Below are positions 1 through 29,873 of a DNA stretch of 64,000 nt, piece by piece (the stretch's first letter is position 1; the number at the start of each line of letters is the position of its first letter). The notes under the pieces are model-generated. The model searched no databases. It was given only the letters and a program-made list of their open reading frames with translations, and was not told the origin of the DNA. Position numbers and translations under genes: made by a program. Origin of the DNA: Scylla paramamosain (taxonomy: Eukaryota; Arthropoda; Malacostraca; Decapoda; Portunidae); assembly GCF_035594125.1 (NCBI RefSeq), contig NC_087157.1:8674501-8738500 (forward strand), written 5' to 3'.

Positions 1-1324
<1,324 letters not shown>

Positions 1325-1635
1325 GGGGAAATAAAGTTTACGAGATGCTATCTTGCCTCTTATATCGTAACATAGAGTTACATAGAAAAAACATGCCACA
1401 ACAGACCTTGCGGTCCTCACGAAGTGACCTGATCTAGGACTACTGAGATGATAGTAAAAGAAAAGGACAGGAAAGCAGAAGGCTCTCTCCCCACCCTCCA
1501 CTCCGTCCAGCATAAGCCGCACAGGAAAACAGGTCAGAAAAAAATACTTTACCGGGTTAGAGAAGGAAAAACCCGAAGGAAATTTTATAGGAAAGAAAGA
1601 AAATAGATGAAATGAGGTGCCCCCATTCCTTCAGG

Positions 1636-2530
<895 letters not shown>

Positions 2531-2851
2531 GGGGGAAAGAGGCTTAGATGGAGGAGATAGGGAGGGGGCTATGAGACATGCAGAAATAAGGAGAGAGTGG
2601 GGATGGGGAGGTGGACATGGAGTGGGGTTGAGAAAGGAGGTGTGGCTTAATTTACACGTCACGACTTCTGGTCTATGATATTTACTTATTAAAATCCCTG
2701 AGTTGACATGTCGTTTTAGCTAAAAAGAAAAAAAAAAAGTTAAGAAGGCTGCTTCATCAAGTAGGGAGCCGTCTGTACATGGCGCTAAAGGTGAGAGGTG
2801 AACGCCACTGGGAAGACCTATGCTTCCTGTTGTGATCTTGACCGTCTTTGG

Positions 2852-4360
<1,509 letters not shown>

Positions 4361-4361
4361 T

Positions 4362-4426
<65 letters not shown>

Positions 4427-4569
4427 ACTAATTTACATACTTATGCTTACATATGCATGTATATTTTTTTCTCTTTTATACTAAGTTCATATTAATATCC
4501 TGTCTCTTGATACCTGATTATCATACTCCTCTTTTTATTAATACTGCTTTCACTCACATCACTTCCTTT

Positions 4570-4622
<53 letters not shown>

Positions 4623-4681
4623 GTCCCTGTCCCTGTCACTGAGTCCTCTTGCGAGTAGCCTTGAGCTCAGTAGAATAGTGG

Positions 4682-4745
<64 letters not shown>
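4361..4745. repeat. three (GT)n tracts
   Basis: (GT)n tracts lie at about 4361-4423, 4571-4618 and 4684-4745. The second and third are both followed by short imperfect CCCTGT/CCCTAT motifs, which suggests that one flank was duplicated along with its repeat. Confidence 0.9.
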
Positions 4746-4749
<4 letters not shown>

Positions 4750-5308
4750 ATCCCTGTGTCTTCCGAGAACCCCAGCGCTCAGTAGCACCACCGCGGCGCG
4801 CCTGCTCATTGCCTCGTTGCCATGCACACTTCAAGGCAGCCTCCCAGTCCTCACTCCTTGCTACATCCGGTTCACCATGGCCGACAATAGAGCCCCGAAT
4901 TTATCCTTATTGATTGTGTTCAATGCAACTATCACCTTTACACGCTGGGCAGGTGTTTCCCAGGCAGACTCTCGCGCCGCGGCCTCCACGTTGTGCATGG
5001 CTGCTTGAAGGCTGCCCTGTTTTGTATTCATGCTCCACGTGGAGAGAATAATGGGTGATATCCTTCGGTGCAAAGACACGGTAGGGGAATCCTTTATTAT
5101 TTGTGAAGTGTTAATAGGTGTTGGAAAGAATAACTGTTGATATCATTCAGTGGAAAAAGAGACCATGAATCATTTTGTGTTATTTTACTTTTTTATTTTT
5201 TTTTATTTACTGATACATTTATTTATTCATTTATTTATTCGTTTTTAGTGTTGGTGTTAGTTATTTACAGACGCGAAATCCATAACAAAAGATGGATGTA
5301 TTCCCGTA

Positions 5309-5310
<2 letters not shown>
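4746..5310. other. unique sequence, no supported gene
   Basis: GC-rich unique sequence followed by AT-rich sequence with a TTTATTTA run at about 5205-5245. A 72-residue open frame on the minus strand (4861-5079) looks somewhat protein-like but has no recognisable domain and no supporting splice context, so it is not called. Confidence 0.4.
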
Positions 5311-5404
<94 letters not shown>

Positions 5405-5993
5405 TCATAAATATGTGCTTTATTGACAAAAAAAAAATCACAAATGTTGCAAGAGGGGGAAACCCATTATACTTTTACGTATCGAGGAAAAGAACATTAT
5501 TGTAAAACCTCGAAAAGTGAATGCAACGGAATTAGCATATTATATTGTGACACATTATACTTAGGGGTCATGGAGGATGAAGGTGAAAAAAATAATAATA
5601 ATCCTCAGGAAAGGAGCTAAACGAAAGAGAGGGAAAAATTAACACACATTGTACGGTGACTAGTGAAAATTAAAACTCGTGGAGAACAAAAGAGGAAAAA
5701 TAATATATTGACACTTACTTCCATATGAGCTCAAGAGAGAAGAGGCATCTCCTTCACCTTGCCGTGTCGTGGTGGAGAGGATTGTGTATTCCAGGAGAAT
5801 TTAAGTCGTTCATTACCAAAAGAGAAGAACCATGGGAAGACAGAGGATTAGGGAGATAGAATCGGGAGAGACATTAGACAGCTGGACCAGGAGGGAGAGG
5901 ATGGACTACAGCCGCAAACCCCATCAGATAAGAAGAAGAAGAAGAAAAAGGAGGAAGGAAGGAGTAGAAAAAGAAGAAGTAATAATAATGATA

Positions 5994-6057
<64 letters not shown>
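5311..6057. repeat. (CT)n and (TAA)n with unique sequence between
   Basis: (CT)n lies at about 5311-5401 and (TAA)n at about 5986-6057. The intervening 5402-5985 is AT-rich unique sequence without a recognisable gene. The (TAA)n tract lies shortly before the 5' end of the recognisable LINE sequence. Confidence 0.9.
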
Positions 6058-6058
<1 letters not shown>

Positions 6059-6149
6059 CAATAATAATAAGAAAAAGAACGCCACAACATCTATTTCATT
6101 ATGTTCCAGATGTCATTAGAGGATATGATCAAGTTAAGGATGATACCTT

Positions 6150-8174
6150 TCTTTATCAAGCCTTCCATCCACTTCCATTCCACTTAAGCCTTCCATCACC
6201 AGAATCTCATGCACTTTATATTTCTGCCCGGAACCATGCCAAGTCTGTTCTCCAACTAGCCAAAAACTCCTTCATTAACAGAAAATGTCAAAAACCTTTC
6301 AAGATCTAACTCCCCTCGTGACTTCTAGCATCTAGCCAAAAAATATCTCCAATAACTTTGCTTCTTCTTCTTTCCCTCCTCTACTTCAACCAGATGGCAC
6401 CACTGCTATCACATCTATTTCTAAAGCTGAACTCTTTGCTCAAACCTTTGCTAAAAACTCTACCTTGGACGATTCTGGGCTTGTTCCTCCCTCTCCTCCA
6501 CCCTCTGACTACTTCATGCCACCTATTAAAATTCTTCGCAATGATGTTTTCCATGCCCCTCGCTGGCCTAAACCCTCGGAAGGGTTATGGACCTGATGGG
6601 GTCCCTCCTATTGTTCTCCGAAACTGTGCCTCCGTGCTTGCACCTTGCCTAGTCAAACTCTTTCAGCTCTGTCTGTCAACATCTACCTTTCCTTCTTGCT
6701 GGAAGTTAGCCTACATTCAACCTGTTCCTAAAAAGGGTGACCGTTCTAATCCCTCAAACTACCGTCCTATTGCTTTAATTTCCTGCCTATCTAAAGTTTT
6801 TGAATCTATCCTCAACAGGAAGATTCTTAAACATCTATCACTTCACAACCTTCTATCTGGTCGCCAGTATGGGTTCCGTCAAGGCCGCTCTACTGGTGAT
6901 CTTCTAGCTTTCCTTACTGAGTCTTGATCATCCTCTTTTAGAGATTTTGGTGAAACTTTTGCTGTTGCCTTGGACATATCAAAAGCTTTTGATAGAGTCT
7001 GGCACAAAGCTTTGATTTCCAAACTACCCTCCTACGGTTTCTATCCTTCTCTCTGTAACTTCATCTCAAGTTTCCTTTCTGACCGCTCTATTGCTGCTGT
7101 GGTAGACGGTCACTGTTCTTCTCCTAAATCTATTAACAGTGGTGTTCCTCAGGGTTCTGTCCTGTCATCCACTCTCTTCTTATTATTCATTAATGATCTT
7201 CTAAACCAAACTTCTTGTCCTATCCACTCCTACGCTGATGATACCACCCTGCACTTTTCCACGTCTTTTCATAGACGTCCAACCCTTCAGGAGGTAAACA
7301 TATCACGCAGGGAAGCCATAGAACGCTTGACTTCTGATCTTTCTAAAATTTCTGATTGGGGCAGAGCAAACTTGGTATTGTTCAATGCCTCAAAAACTCA
7401 ATTCCTCCATCTATCAACTCGACACAACCTTCCAGACAACTATCCCCTCTTCTTCAATGACACTCAACTGTCCCCCTCTTCTACACTGAACATCCTCGGT
7501 CTGTCCTTTACTTATAATCTGAACTGGAAACTTCACATCTCATCTCTAGCTAAAACAGCTTCTATGAAGTTAGGTGTTCTGAGACGTCTCCGCCAGTTTT
7601 TCTCACCCCCCCAGCTGCTAACTCTGTACAAGGGCCTTATCCGTCCATGTATGGAGTATGCTTCACATGTCTGGGGGGGTTCCACTCATACTGCTCTTCT
7701 AGACAGGGTGGAATCAAAAGCTTTTCGTCTCATCAACTCCTCTCCTCTAACTGACTGTCTTCAGCCTCTCTCTCACCGCCGCAATGTTGCATATCTAGCT
7801 GTCTTCTACCGCTATTTTCATGCTAACTGCTCTTCTGATCTTGCTAACTGCATGCCTCCCCTCCTTCCGCAGCCTCGCTGCACAAGACTTCTTCTTTCTC
7901 TCACCCCTATTCTGTCCACCTCTCTAACGCAGGAGTTAACCAGTATTCTGAATCATTCATCCCTTTCTCTGGTAAACTCTGGAACTCCCTGCCTGCTTCT
8001 GTATTTCCACCTTCCCATGACTTGAATTCCTTCAAGAGGGAGGTTTCAAGACACTTATCCACCAATTTTTTACCACTGCTTTGACCCTTTTATGGGACTG
8101 GCATTTCAGTGGGCATTTTTTTATTAGATTTTTGTTGCCCTTGGCCAGTCAGTGTCCTTCCTACATAAAAAAAA
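6150..8174 (+). pseudogene. 5'-truncated, decayed Jockey-like LINE (reverse transcriptase)
   Basis: Remnant of a non-LTR retrotransposon ORF2. The reverse-transcriptase domain is recognised from the NYRPIAL block (about 6752-6780), the block around LDISKAFDRVW (about 6970), GVPQGSVLS (about 7141) and the catalytic YADD (7231-7242). The 3' part includes the typical C-terminal region, and the element ends in a short A8 tail (8167-8174). No endonuclease domain is present, so the copy is truncated at its 5' end, and its exact start is uncertain. It is dead: in-frame stops at 6307-6309 and at about 6326-6328, an extra C near 6555-6558 shifting the frame, a TGA at 6925-6927, and a 1-nt deletion near 7890 judged against the second copy at 55366-55830. 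The call to the Jockey/I-like group rests on motif style and is not phylogenetically tested. Confidence 0.9.
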
Positions 8175-8248
8175 GTATGCAAATAATCTTAATTACTCCC
8201 CCAACATAATTGTATCTCATTTCGTTTTATCATTACTGACTAATGGGT

Positions 8249-8525
8249 GATTGATAAAGTCTGGAACCTGTAATGGTGATTGGGTTAAACTTATAGACAG
8301 ATCAGAGAGGAATAAGTGATTTGATGACATTTGGAAGCTGTAGTGATGATTGGGTCGAACGAGATAGGTCATTTGAAAGGAACAGCTGATTTGGTGATGT
8401 TTGAAAACTGTAGTGGTGACTGGATTAAACTAGACAGGTCACATGGGAGGAAGAGGTGGCTTGATGATGTTTGAAGGCTGTATTGTTGACTGGATTAAAC
8501 TAGACAGGTCCACTGAGAAGAATCA
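8249..8525. repeat. minisatellite, about 4 x 70 bp
   Basis: Four diverged copies of a 69-70 bp unit start at about 8249, 8318, 8388 and 8458. Each contains a TTGATGA/TTGGTGA word, a GTAGTGGTGA-like word and GGATTAAACTAGACAGGTC or a variant. The last two copies are the most alike. The array begins about 75 bp downstream of the LINE A-tail. Confidence 0.85.
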
Positions 8526-10084
8526 GACCACATGTGCCTCCCTGACTCACTGCCAAGATATCCATGGCCAGCGTGCGTGGTATCTGTTATGGTACCGTAT
8601 TCTGAAACGCTCCGGGGTCTATCTCCATTATTTTATCACTATTTTATATAGGCTGTAGTGAAGTTACCGGTGTTTTCACGTGCGTTGCCATTATGGTAGT
8701 GATAATTCAACAGTCACTCCGCATCAGCACTGGGAGAAAACACAGTGAGAGCCTCAGAAATGATCACTGTGCCCTTTGAAAATAGTCCTTCTACAAGGCT
8801 AAAATGTTTAGGAATACTACAGGCCTCGATCACTGCCTCCATCAGCCCCCCACCCCCGAGCTCCCCGGCCATGGAGGAAGGCCTTTATCCTGCGGTGAAA
8901 TCATGGAGGCTGATGATGACGATGAGAGGAAAGACTGCAAGCCCTTGAAAAAGAGAAAACGTTTCGCCATTTTTTGTTCGTGTCCATTAGCCGTTAGGCA
9001 ATAAAAAAGGAAGTGAAACTTTTTTTTGAAAGGAAGGAAATATGCCATTACTTTTACCATTGCTTTTTTCCCCTTATAAATAATGTTCTCGCTAGTAGAA
9101 GTAATTGAAATCCTTGAAAAAGAGAAAACATAGCACAAGATACATGGCTAGCGTTGCCTTGAAGCTGTAATGTGAACACACTCGTCAGATGGATAACCTG
9201 CCCACGCAACGTTGCAGGGACGCTCGCCGCTGACAGGTGCAGTGTGCGCTGGCTGGGATTGTGAAGCCAAGCCAACGCAACACACGCGATTCTGCCTCAT
9301 CACGGCCGCTCTCTGATCCTTTACATGATTATTTTGATGATAGCTCTTCTCTGGAGGTGATTAACGAAATGATAAGCTTTTCCATTCAACCAGTGCTTAT
9401 ATGAGCTCTTTTTATAGAGGTATTAGCGGAATAATAAGCTTTTTCCACTTAACCAACGTGTCAATCTGAGTCTGTTTTTGGAGAGATTATCGCCCTTTCC
9501 TTTTGACCTTCGTGGCAATTTGAAAAGAAAACGGAAATGAAAAGAAAAACGACAGGTGGAGGTAAAAACTTTAATGAAATATAAGTGGCGAAGAAGAGAT
9601 TGAGATTACGAATGGCTTTTTTATTCATTTTTATTTTTACATTTTATTTTAATGTTTATTTATTCATTTTTTATATATTTATTTATTTTATCTATTTATT
9701 TATTTATTAATTCATTTTATCTTATTTTATTTTATTTGTTTATTTTTATTTTATTTATTCTTTTTTTTTAAGAGAGAGAGAGAAAAAAAATTCACAAGCA
9801 CAGTAATCTTGCAATAAAAGTTCGTTTCGCAGACATTATCACACGGAGATAACTAATGCCAGAGAATGTAGATAGGATGTGCACGTTTTTGCAGCGGTAT
9901 TTCCTCACACCAAAAACAGGCAGAGCATAGTGACGCATCATGTTTCTGTTATTAGTTTGTAGTTACGTGTTATTTAATGGAGTAAACAAAAACAAAGTAA
10001 AATAAAAATAATAATGATGTTTGTTTATTCGAGTAAATTAAATTTTTAAATAGTAAGCTGACATTGGCGGTCATTTTTAGGTTA

Positions 10085-10087
<3 letters not shown>
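8526..10087. other. no gene seen; AT-rich TTTATT tract inside
   Basis: Unique sequence with no recognised coding exon. Positions 9615-9770 are a degenerate TTTA/TTTTA-rich tract. The short phrase TTGAAAAAGAGAAAAC occurs twice (about 8945 and 9114), a small duplication. Confidence 0.45.
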
Positions 10088-10161
<74 letters not shown>

Positions 10162-10433
10162 CGAATGAGTGCGTGTGAATAAGTCAGATAAAGATCGAAA
10201 TAAGAGATTACGAGATTACTTCATTCTCTGTGTTAAAATCATTCTGCTCTCACGCCCGTCCTTTGAAACACTTGCTCAAGATGGAGTGGTCAATACAGCG
10301 ACAGAAATCTCCATCTGTTACTTGTCACATCCCTCCACTCCTTGTACGTACATTCCATTCCTCTTGACCTTCGACCTTTCCATGTTGCTGCGTCTACTTC
10401 CAATCAGTCAGTCAGTCAATTAATGTCAATCCC

Positions 10434-10527
<94 letters not shown>
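10088..10527. repeat. (GA)n and (CT)n tracts
   Basis: (GA)n at about 10088-10157 and (CT)n at about 10435-10527 form potential long inverted arms, because GA and CT are complementary. The 280 bp between them is unique sequence without a recognised gene. Confidence 0.95.
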
Positions 10528-10528
<1 letters not shown>

Positions 10529-10593
10529 TCCCCGGCCCCCTTTGCTTTGATACAATATACACGTATAGTAACTATTTATTAAAAGTTTTAAAA

Positions 10594-11534
10594 CGGTGAT
10601 TTCCAAATTGGGGACCATGGTCCTCCGGGAGGCCATGCAGTAGAATATAAGGGGCCATAATCTGAGGATATGTATATATAAAAGCAAAGGTGTTTAGCGA
10701 GTAGGCAGCCAGTGGAGAGAAATTACAGGCTCAGTGCAAATGGCTAGACTACATAGACAAATAGCTTTTTGGCACCTATCATTTTTATCAACTTATTTCT
10801 GTGAGCCTGCATTCTTTCAACTACTCCACATTAAAATTAAATATTGTGACAGACTTGAAATGAAACTTTATGTTTCACTTTTAAAGCACACCTATGGTGT
10901 GCTTTAAGTGAAACAAAACCATGAATCAAGAAGTTTGTTGATAATCTGCAACATCACCCATCACAGTGAGTGGAATGGGGTTTAAGGTGAAGGAAACATG
11001 AACCTGGCATGAATGCTCAGAAACAAATAGTCTGGGAGGTGGGTGTGTGGCCAATGAAGGCCATGGTTGTGGCAGTTAATTATGACTCCCTATGATCGCA
11101 TTTCACTCTAGAATTATAAAGTCATCGGATTTGTCAGATTCAAAAGTCAGATCATATAGCGTGGGATTAATACACTTTTATAAACCAGTGGATTTTTTTT
11201 TTTTTTTACTGTTGAAACGGCTTTAAAACGCCAATTATTAATTACTCTTAGGGGTTTTTTATGTGCATTACGTTATTTCTTTAGTGTCACTTCAATAATT
11301 ATATGAGATTCAGCAAAGGCAAACTACAAATTTCTTTATTAATATTTAACAAAAGAAAAATAACAAATGGAATCAATAAAATTACAGGATTTGCTGGAGT
11401 GGTTTTATATGGACCTAATGAGTGTAGGAGTGGTCGACACTCACTGTAGTCATGGGTTATACTTGGCGGTGGGCCATGGACAAGGATCGTGTATGAAAAG
11501 TGGGTAACGACCTGAAAAAGTTAGGGAACCACTG
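10594..11534. mobile_element. hAT-like non-autonomous DNA transposon (MITE)
   Basis: The two ends are imperfect inverted repeats: the left starts CGGTGATTTCCAAA and the right end, read in reverse, starts CAGTGGTTCCCTAA. Both fit the CAGNGNTTCCCAA-type termini of hAT elements. The flanking 8-mers (10586-10593 TTTTAAAA, 11535-11542 GTTTAGAA) agree at 6 of 8 positions, as expected for an aged hAT target-site duplication. Length is 941 bp. There is no transposase-like open frame. A near-perfect hairpin lies inside (10872-10914). The element ends about 120 bp from the tRNA-Ser gene. Confidence 0.65.
10872..10914. repeat. near-perfect hairpin inside the MITE
   Basis: GTTTCACTT plus TAAAGCACACC on the left pairs with GGTGTGCTTTA plus AGTGAAAC on the right, around a TAT loop. 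The stem is about 19 bp with a small bulge in the T/A run. Confidence 0.85.
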
Positions 11535-11561
11535 GTTTAGAACATGCTTGTACGTCACTAA

Positions 11562-11629
11562 GCGAAGGTAGGATTCGAACTCTGGACCTCATGATTGCAA
11601 GGCTTCACTACTGCACCACCATTACAACC
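11562..11629 (-). other. tRNA-like sequence, probably a decayed tRNA or SINE head
   Basis: Read on the minus strand it has a good T-arm/B-box (GAGTTCGAATCC) and an A-box-like TGGTGCAGTAG, with CCTTCGC at its 3' end. The 5' end does not offer a matching acceptor strand (GCGAAGG expected), and the anticodon stem is poor, so it is not called as a functional tRNA. It sits about 26 nt downstream of tRNA-Ser on the same strand. It could be a tRNA-derived SINE head or a pseudogene. Confidence 0.5.
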
Positions 11630-11655
11630 AAAAATATATGGTTGATATCGGTGTT

Positions 11656-11737
11656 CGCAGTGAGTAGGATTCGAACCTACGCGGGAAGATCCCATCTGAT
11701 TTCTAGTCAGACGCCTTAACCACTCGGCCATCACTGC
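11656..11737 (-). tRNA. tRNA-Ser(AGA)
   Basis: An 82-nt class II tRNA on the minus strand. The acceptor stem GCAGTGA/TCACTGC pairs at all 7 positions with discriminator G. The D-arm carries TGGCCGAGTGG (A-box). The anticodon stem TCTGA/TCAGA closes the loop CTAGAAA with anticodon AGA. The long variable arm (GGGA-TCT-TCCC) is characteristic of serine tRNA. The T-arm GTAGG-TTCGAAT-CCTAC matches the B-box. No intron and no mismatch is seen. On the minus strand a TTTTT pol III terminator lies 22 nt downstream (11630-11634). Everything needed for a functional gene is present. Confidence 0.93.
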
Positions 11738-12133
11738 TATACACACTGATCAACATTTCATAGAATAAATATAAATAGCACAAGGTAAACATTTACACCC
11801 AATATTGTTTTTCATGTTTAAAAAGTCATATTTCGGTCAACACCATACCTTCCATTTCATTTGTGTATCCGTCTTATCATTTCACTTCCTCCCAGTCTCG
11901 CCACGTGACCAAACAAACCATCCCAAGGCGCTGCGTTCGACCACAACCACCGCTCCCACTGTAATTCAGAAACTACATTAACCTAGAAAAAAAAAAAAAA
12001 AACAGAGAGAGCGAAAAAAAATGCGAGTAAAGGTTACATTATATGTGGTTGCGTGGATGTCAGTGTCGGAGGAATGATGAGTGGGTGAGTGGGTGTGCAA
12101 AACATCATGGTGTTTGGCGGAGGCTGTGTCCAT

Positions 12134-12134
<1 letters not shown>
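11738..12134. other. no gene seen
   Basis: Unique sequence upstream of the tRNA gene (on its strand), with an A-rich run at 11984-12020. No coding exon or regulatory motif can be supported. Confidence 0.4.
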
Positions 12135-12174
<40 letters not shown>

Positions 12175-12330
12175 GTGGATCCCAAATGGCGTGGGGAAAG
12201 GCGGTCAGGGAGGGGAGGATCAAGGTGATGAGAGTGTTGGATCGCCAGGCAGGCAGGCAGGAAGGGAGAGTTACTCAAAGCACCACAGGGAACCGAAACG
12301 TATGTATGCATGAATCTTTAATACCTTTAT

Positions 12331-12388
<58 letters not shown>

Positions 12389-12446
12389 ATGGATGATGAC
12401 AGTCTCCTCAGTCTCTTTCCACACACACACACACACACGCACACAC

Positions 12447-12524
<78 letters not shown>

Positions 12525-12550
12525 GCACGCGCGCGCGCGCGCGCGCGCGT
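12135..12550. repeat. (GT)n, (GT)n and (CA)n grading into (CG)n
   Basis: (GT)n lies at about 12135-12173 and 12333-12385. (CA)n at about 12420-12520 is broken by single CG steps and then passes through CGCA units into a pure (CG)n run of about 20 bp (about 12528-12549). This alternating purine-pyrimidine stretch is a strong sequence candidate for Z-DNA. Confidence 0.95.

Positions 12551-15623
<3,073 letters not shown>

Positions 15624-15708
<85 letters not shown>
15624..15708. repeat. (GA)n microsatellite
   Basis: An uninterrupted GA tract of about 42 units, immediately before the TGAC-rich quasi-repeat field. Confidence 0.95.
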
Positions 15709-15711
<3 letters not shown>

Positions 15712-15787
15712 AAAGTAAATGGGCACAACAGGAAATAATCCGTTTCTATCCTACAAAGAAAAAAAGAATTAATGACATTGAGTAAAC

Positions 15788-17310
15788 TGGCATATTAATT
15801 GGCTGGCTGACATTCTGACTGGCGTTGACTTACTGGTTGACAAATCGACAAGTCTCATTGGCTGACTGACTCGTTTGTTAGAAAGATGCTGGACTGGCTA
15901 ACTGGCGGGTTAAGTGACAAGCCAGGTAATTGACTGACGGACTGGTTGGCGGATTAAATGGCTGATTGTTGAATGAGTAGGTGGCTGGATAACTGAATGG
16001 CTGACTGAATGGTGAAGTGACTGACTGAGTGATGTGTGAGCTGGGATGTCTCTGTGCTTACTGGTTCATTTTTCTGACATGTGACAGGACCGTTTGACTG
16101 TTCTCTTAACTAAACTTACTGAGTGACATTGATGAACTTATTGACTAATAAATTTGATTACTTATTTGTGTTGCTATTTCTACTTTTCTGATATTTAATT
16201 GATTGACTAATAAACTTTTGTGTGTATGTGTATGTGTGTGTGTGTATAGTTAGTTCTACTTTTCTAACTGATAAGTAACTGACTCTTCTCTAAACGCTGA
16301 ATGACTACCAGATGGACTGAACCGCTCGTACAGCAGCATCGCTTAACTAACTGCTTGTTTGAGTGGTTACCTGACTGGCTCTGTGGTTCTCGAGTTTGGT
16401 TTGTGGTTTGCTGACTGGTTGGGGACAGAGTACGTAAGGCTGCACAAACTGTTGGGCAAGAGGGATGCAGAGGAGAGTGGTCGTGTGACTGTGTACTGGT
16501 TGTCTACACAACCACTGACTCGGATATATACAAGTGAATGTAAGTAAATCAGATCTCTGAATCCTAACTTGGCTGTTTGATTTCACTTTTATATGTAAGA
16601 GGGGGCACTGGCCAAAACAATAAAAAAGAAAGAAAAATGAAGCCCGCTATGGTACCAGTCCCTAAAGAGCTAAATGGACTATAAAAACCTGAAGTACAAG
16701 TGTCTTGAAACTACATTACATTAGCTACAGAAACTACATTACATTAGCTACAGAATAAGAAGAAAATTAGCTGATATGGAAGAGCAAGGTGTAATCTTAA
16801 TATTCTTTTGTGTTTGTTAGCGTGATGAGTTTTGTGGGTCTAGGCGCATTGAGGAAGTTGAGGGATAGAGCGGCAGCCTTGCACGGGGCTTTCCAGGGAG
16901 GCAGCAGTCAATCAGTTCAGTTCAGTCAAGTAACTCGTTTGCTGGCATTTGTTCACTTATCTGGCCACTACATTACATCTTCAAGAATTACACGAAAGAT
17001 TAATCTGTTCCGTGATTAACTAACCTACTGCTTAGCGTAATGAGTGATGGACCGATTAGATTAGTGACTGAGTGGATGTCTAGATTCTGTGCTTATACCG
17101 ACTGGCTGACTAGTTAGCTAATTGTAATGGCGACTGACTGTCCTGGTACCCAGCCATGACTAGAGCTGACTGGATGACTTAGCAAGTGGTTGATGGCTTG
17201 TTTGACTGAGTGACCGCCTGACTGACTGAATGACCTGTTAACCGATTGACCGACTAATTAGACGGTTATGTGGCTGTATGACTGGCTCTTTGGTGTCTGG
17301 TTGACCGGTA
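15788..17310. repeat. TGACTGG/GACTGAC quasi-repeat field
   Basis: For about 1.5 kb the plus strand is dominated by loosely spaced words of the type CTGACTGG, TGACTGAC, GGCTGACT and ACTGGCTGA. They are densest at 15795-16030, 16250-16390 and 17040-17310. There is no fixed period, which fits an old, heavily mutated tetranucleotide-like array. A 24-bp exact tandem duplication (GAAACTACATTACATTAGCT core) lies at about 16708-16755. No gene is seen. Confidence 0.7.
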
Positions 17311-19891
<2,581 letters not shown>

Positions 19892-19897
19892 TTTATT
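19892..19897 (-). terminator. possible EME1 polyadenylation signal
   Basis: AATAAA on the minus strand, 344 bp downstream of the EME1 stop codon. It is the first canonical hexamer in a plausible position, but cleavage cannot be confirmed from sequence. Confidence 0.35.
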
Positions 19898-20241
19898 TAA
19901 TAAGTATTGACTGTTAAATTTAGATATAAAAAATACGTTATCGCTCCTCACTGACAGCAAGTTGATTACATTAATACTCGTATATCAACACAATCATACA
20001 TACATTTACAGCATTAAATTACTACAGAATGGTGAGTTTTGACTTGAGACAGAGAACATCTTTATGTTAGGCTGTTTACACCTTTTGACAGGAAGAGGCC
20101 GAGAAGGGTATCAGGTAAGAGGAAAGAGAGTGAGAGTATAGTCACTGGAAGTCGTGACGTTACGGAAGAGGTGATTATCAGGTGTGTAGATGAAGGACAG
20201 GCGTGTGAGGGGCGAGTCAGGTGTTTAAAGGGAGAGGTGTA

Positions 20242-29076
<8,835 letters not shown>

Positions 29077-29776
29077 GTCCACAGCAATCCTGCCAACACC
29101 ACTGCACACCTACAGAAGATACTTTACTATCTTGCTATTGGGCTCCAGGTCTGCTCTTGTTTACCACTGCGATAAAAGAAAAAAAGGACCAGTGTTACCA
29201 CTTAAGACTGTAATAATGGCAAACTGCAGGAATTTCTAATTACTCACAAAATAGCTCCAAAAACATAATGTGAATATTAGCTTCTTAAAGTGTGATGAAC
29301 ATCATTCCACCACAAAAATGTAGTTATCAAGGACTCAAGATCACTTTCTTGGCACCAAGCAAATCTGAGAATTATGGACTCCAAGAGCTCAACTTGCCAA
29401 CTCTATTTTAGAAAATGGCAATTAAATTTCCTTCACTATGGTGTTACTTAAGAAGCATAGTATGTTGAATGTATGTTTCCTACTTTCATATGACCAAAAT
29501 GATGCCTTCCATTTCCATACCTATAATGAGTCTTTCCTAAAAATATAACTTGAGAATATCTGCTGCAACAAAAACCAGAAAAAAGTGATGATCCCATCTC
29601 TCCATTGATAAAAAGTAATTTCTGATTCATTCATTAAAGTGAGACAGATGAATGAAAGAGTGTTATGGGTCAAGAAGTTTATTTTCTTAACTATATATTA
29701 CAGATCACATCCAATACTTAGTTAACCATTAGCTATTAGGCCTTTCACTTCCATTCTTTTCATTAAGGTATGTGGC

Positions 29777-29873
<97 letters not shown>

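Noticed and set aside
4861..5079. Minus-strand frame of 72 residues with protein-like composition
   Set aside because: No recognisable family, no splice signals that extend it, and a stop soon after. Possibly a decayed exon, but unsupported.
8249..8525. CRISPR-like array
   Set aside because: The units are diverged tandem copies without constant repeats and unique spacers, and the DNA is animal.
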